Positions 61,827 to 64,000 of a DNA stretch of 64,000 nt are shown here, in pieces. The stretch lies in NCBI GenBank assembly GCA_052258065.1, contig JBQQPY010000002.1, positions 1,364,001-1,428,000 of the forward strand, written 5' to 3'. The notes under the pieces were generated by a model that was not told the DNA's origin, ran no database searches, and was given only the letters and a program-made list of their open reading frames with translations. Position 1 is the first letter of the stretch. Every line of letters begins with the position of its first letter. Position numbers and translations under genes: made by a program. This DNA is from JBQQPY01 sp052258065 (lineage in GTDB: Bacteria > Pseudomonadota > Gammaproteobacteria > Enterobacterales > Enterobacteriaceae).

Positions 61827-63476
61827 TTAGTAACGCCAGGATTTATATCGGTTAATCAAGCCGTTTGTAGAGCTATCATGGGCGTCAACTAGACTATTCC
61901 GTGCTAATTCTGGGAAAATGCGATTAGCCAGCTGCTTGCCCAACTCAACGCCCCACTGGTCGAAAGTATATATGTTTAGTATAGCGCCTTGAGTAAAAAT
62001 CTTGTGTTCGTATAGCGCAATTAGCGCCCCTAAACTATAGGGAGTAATCTTATGCAGCAAAATAGAGTTAGTAGGACGGTTGCCCTCAAACACTTTAAAC
62101 GGCACAACATGCTTTACCTGATCCGGCGATTTTCCGGTTGCGCTGCATTCTTTCTCCACTACAGCGCGTGATTTGCCAAAGGCCAGCGCTTCAGTCTGGG
62201 CGAAGAAATTAGCAAGCAGTTTTTCGTGGTGATCGGCTAGTGGATTATGGCTAATGACGGGAGCGATAAAATCGCAAGGAACAATTTTTGTTCCCTGTTG
62301 AAGTAGCTGATAAAATGAATGCTGCCCGTTAGTGCCAGCTTCACCCCAGACAATAGTGCCGGTTTGATAACTTACGGGATGCCCCTCGCGATCAACATAT
62401 TTCCCGTTGGACTCCATATTACCCTGCTGGAGATAGGCTGCGAACCGGTGCATATATTGATCATAAGGCAGTATCGCCTCCGTTTCCATTCCGTAGAAAT
62501 TATTATACCAAATGCTGATAAGCGCCAACAGTACCGGTAAATTTTTATCCAGAGGCGTTTTTATGAAATGATGGTCCATGGCGTGCGCGCCACTGAGCAG
62601 TTTTTCGAAATTCTCAAAGCCGAGCGACAGCGCAATAGATAAACCGATCGCGGACCACAGGGAATAGCGGCCGCCAACCCAGTCCCAGAACTCAAACATA
62701 TTTTCAGTATCAATCCCAAATTTTGCTACCGCTTTTGCGTTAGTAGACAAGGCGGCAAAATGCCGGACGACATGTTTCTCATCAACAGCGGTTTTCAGAA
62801 ACCAATCTCGCGCGCTGTGAGCATTGGTCATGGTTTCCTGGGTGGTAAAGGCTTTAGACGCGACCAGGAATAAGGTAGTCGCTGGATTCAGCTCTTTAAT
62901 CGTTTCAGTTATATGAGTGCCGTCAACGTTAGATACATAATGCATGTGAAGATGATTTTTATAAGGCCGTAGCGCCTCAGTCACCATATATGGGCCTAGA
63001 TCGGATCCGCCGATACCGATGTTGACGATATCGGTAATGGCGCGGCCAGTATACCCCTTCCATTCGCCACTAATGACCCTCTTGCAAAATTGTTTCATTT
63101 TCGCCAGCACCGCATTAACGCTTGGCATCACATCATTACCATCAACATTAATCGGCTCATTGCTGCGGTTGCGCAATGCCACATGTAGCGCCGCCCTATC
63201 CTCGGTACGATTGATTTTCTCGCCCTTGAACATTGCAGTAATTGCTTGCTTCACGCCACACTCGCTTGCCAGTGCCAATAAGCGGGTCACAGTCTCGGCA
63301 GTAATAAGGTTTTTGGAGTAATCCACCAGCATCTGGTTATCGAACATTAACGAGAAGGCAGAAAAACGCTCCGGCTCTTGGGCAAATAAGTCGCTTATTT
63401 TTACGTCTCTCATCGAGTCGAAATGTTGTTGCAGCGCTTTCCAGGCTGCGGTATGACGGGGATTGATATTTTTCAT
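61827..63476 (-). CDS. pgi: Glucose-6-phosphate isomerase
   Basis: Converts glucose-6-phosphate and fructose-6-phosphate. 549 residues, identical in length to E. coli. Conserved blocks: IGIGGSDLGPYMVTEAL at about 150-166, GGRYSLWSAIGLSIALSLG near 272, QYMHRFAAYLQQGNMESNGK, GTNGQHSFYQLLQQGTK with the active-site His, and FDQWGVELGKQLANR with the active-site Lys. Ends SSTNGLINRYKSWRY. ATG 63476 begins MKNINPRHTAAWKAL. Intact. Confidence 0.97.
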   Translation of the reverse strand: MKNINPRHTAAWKALQQHFDSMRDVKISDLFAQEPERFSAFSLMFDNQMLVDYSKNLITAETVTRLLALASECGVKQAITAMFKGEKINRTEDRAALHVALRNRSNEPINVDGNDVMPSVNAVLAKMKQFCKRVISGEWKGYTGRAITDIVNIGIGGSDLGPYMVTEALRPYKNHLHMHYVSNVDGTHITETIKELNPATTLFLVASKAFTTQETMTNAHSARDWFLKTAVDEKHVVRHFAALSTNAKAVAKFGIDTENMFEFWDWVGGRYSLWSAIGLSIALSLGFENFEKLLSGAHAMDHHFIKTPLDKNLPVLLALISIWYNNFYGMETEAILPYDQYMHRFAAYLQQGNMESNGKYVDREGHPVSYQTGTIVWGEAGTNGQHSFYQLLQQGTKIVPCDFIAPVISHNPLADHHEKLLANFFAQTEALAFGKSRAVVEKECSATGKSPDQVKHVVPFKVFEGNRPTNSILLHKITPYSLGALIALYEHKIFTQGAILNIYTFDQWGVELGKQLANRIFPELARNSLVDAHDSSTNGLINRYKSWRY

Positions 63477-64000
63477 AAAAACACTCTTATAAGTGATTAA
63501 ATCGTTTCGTAATTTTTATTGCATCGCTCAACGCCGTGTTGAGAATTCTTTTTTCTTATGATAGCATTTAGTAATATATTTCTCTGCATAAAAACTAACA
63601 TCAGCCGCGTGGCAAGCTTTTATTCTGCAGATTAGACTCGGGCCATTTCCCCTACCATACATTATTGCCTGCTAGGAACTCAGGCGATAATAAAATTATA
63701 TCCTACCTCGTTGACATCAACATTATTACCCCTTATTTCTAATAGCCTAATGGCACATATAATGCGTGAATCAGAAGAGAAGCGTCCTCCAAGGCAGGGT
63801 GTGGAAAAGCCCGCTTCCGCGCGATCACAACCCAGAGAAAGTGGCGTTGAGAGGATGGCGAGCATACAAGGCCACACACCCGCAACCACTAGCGCTGAAG
63901 ACTCTGGCATGTTACCAGGCTTGATCACAACTAAGCGCTCGGCTCGGTAGAGCGCCTCTAGGTATATCGTAGCCAACTTCTACGCCTGCTCCCTTTCCCC
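63477..64000. other. Region upstream of pgi, unidentified open frames
   Basis: 63477-63680 is AT-rich spacer. 63680-63976 is open on both strands (98 codons on -, 79 on +) with GC near coding level, but I recognise neither product. In E. coli lysC lies here on the other strand; I see no LysC sequence. It could be a relic or part of a gene cut by the window edge. Confidence 0.3.

Noticed and set aside
63680..63976. 98-codon - strand frame as a real gene
   Set aside because: Both strands are open over the same stretch, the start would be TTG, and no family is recognisable; kept only as an unidentified region.

Overview
The window looks like a chromosome piece of an enterobacterial (gammaproteobacterial) symbiont in an intermediate stage of genome reduction. 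Predicted proteins are very close to E. coli/Enterobacterales counterparts over their full length. Coding DNA is moderately GC-rich, but only about half of the window is coding. The spacers are AT-rich and packed with decayed insertion sequences. A Sodalis-allied insect symbiont fits this picture, but that placement is an inference from style and IS content, not a proof.

Layout. 1-2013: IS debris and the last remnant of atpI. 2014-10359: ATP synthase operon atpBEFHAGDC, with about 1 kb of IS debris wedged between atpE and atpF and again between atpA and atpG. 12172-19296: pyrB (-), glmS and glmU (-), pyrI (+); the normal pyrBI operon is split and glmUS is reversed relative to atp. 19856-26470: lnt, ybeX relic, ybeY, ybeZ relic, miaB (all -) and divergent ubiF (+). 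27182-29092: divergent yhgN/asd. 31064-32346: divergent yifE(maoP)/hdfR. 33146-37009: a block of eroded non-IS sequence that I cannot identify. 38340-41870: ompA, a terminator, then transketolase with a talA relic. 44972-46351: yaiI and hemF. 49737-50173: phoH relic and tRNA-Ser(GGA). 53017-53783: udp. 56503-57548: dusA. 59949-61145: gpmA and a galM relic. 61827-63476: pgi.

Physiology. The retained functions are ATP synthesis, UMP synthesis, UDP-GlcNAc supply (glmS/glmU), lipoprotein acylation (lnt), tRNA modification (miaB, dusA), ubiquinone and haem synthesis, the aspartate-semialdehyde step, and central sugar metabolism (pgi, gpmA, tkt). Several are in transition. glmU, lnt, hemF, udp and dusA are each collinear with the family at full length but carry one missing base, mostly in a homopolymer run. 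gpmA lacks two bases, and atpH has lost its stop codon by one deleted base. ybeZ, ybeX, atpI, talA, phoH and galM are clear relics at positions expected from enterobacterial synteny.

Mobile DNA. At least four IS families are visible as fragments: IS481, two distinct IS630 groups, IS1595 and one IS1634-like copy. All transposase frames are broken. There are also nested insertions, short internally deleted IS630 copies with both ends kept, and one unidentified element of about 300 bp inserted in two IS481 copies.
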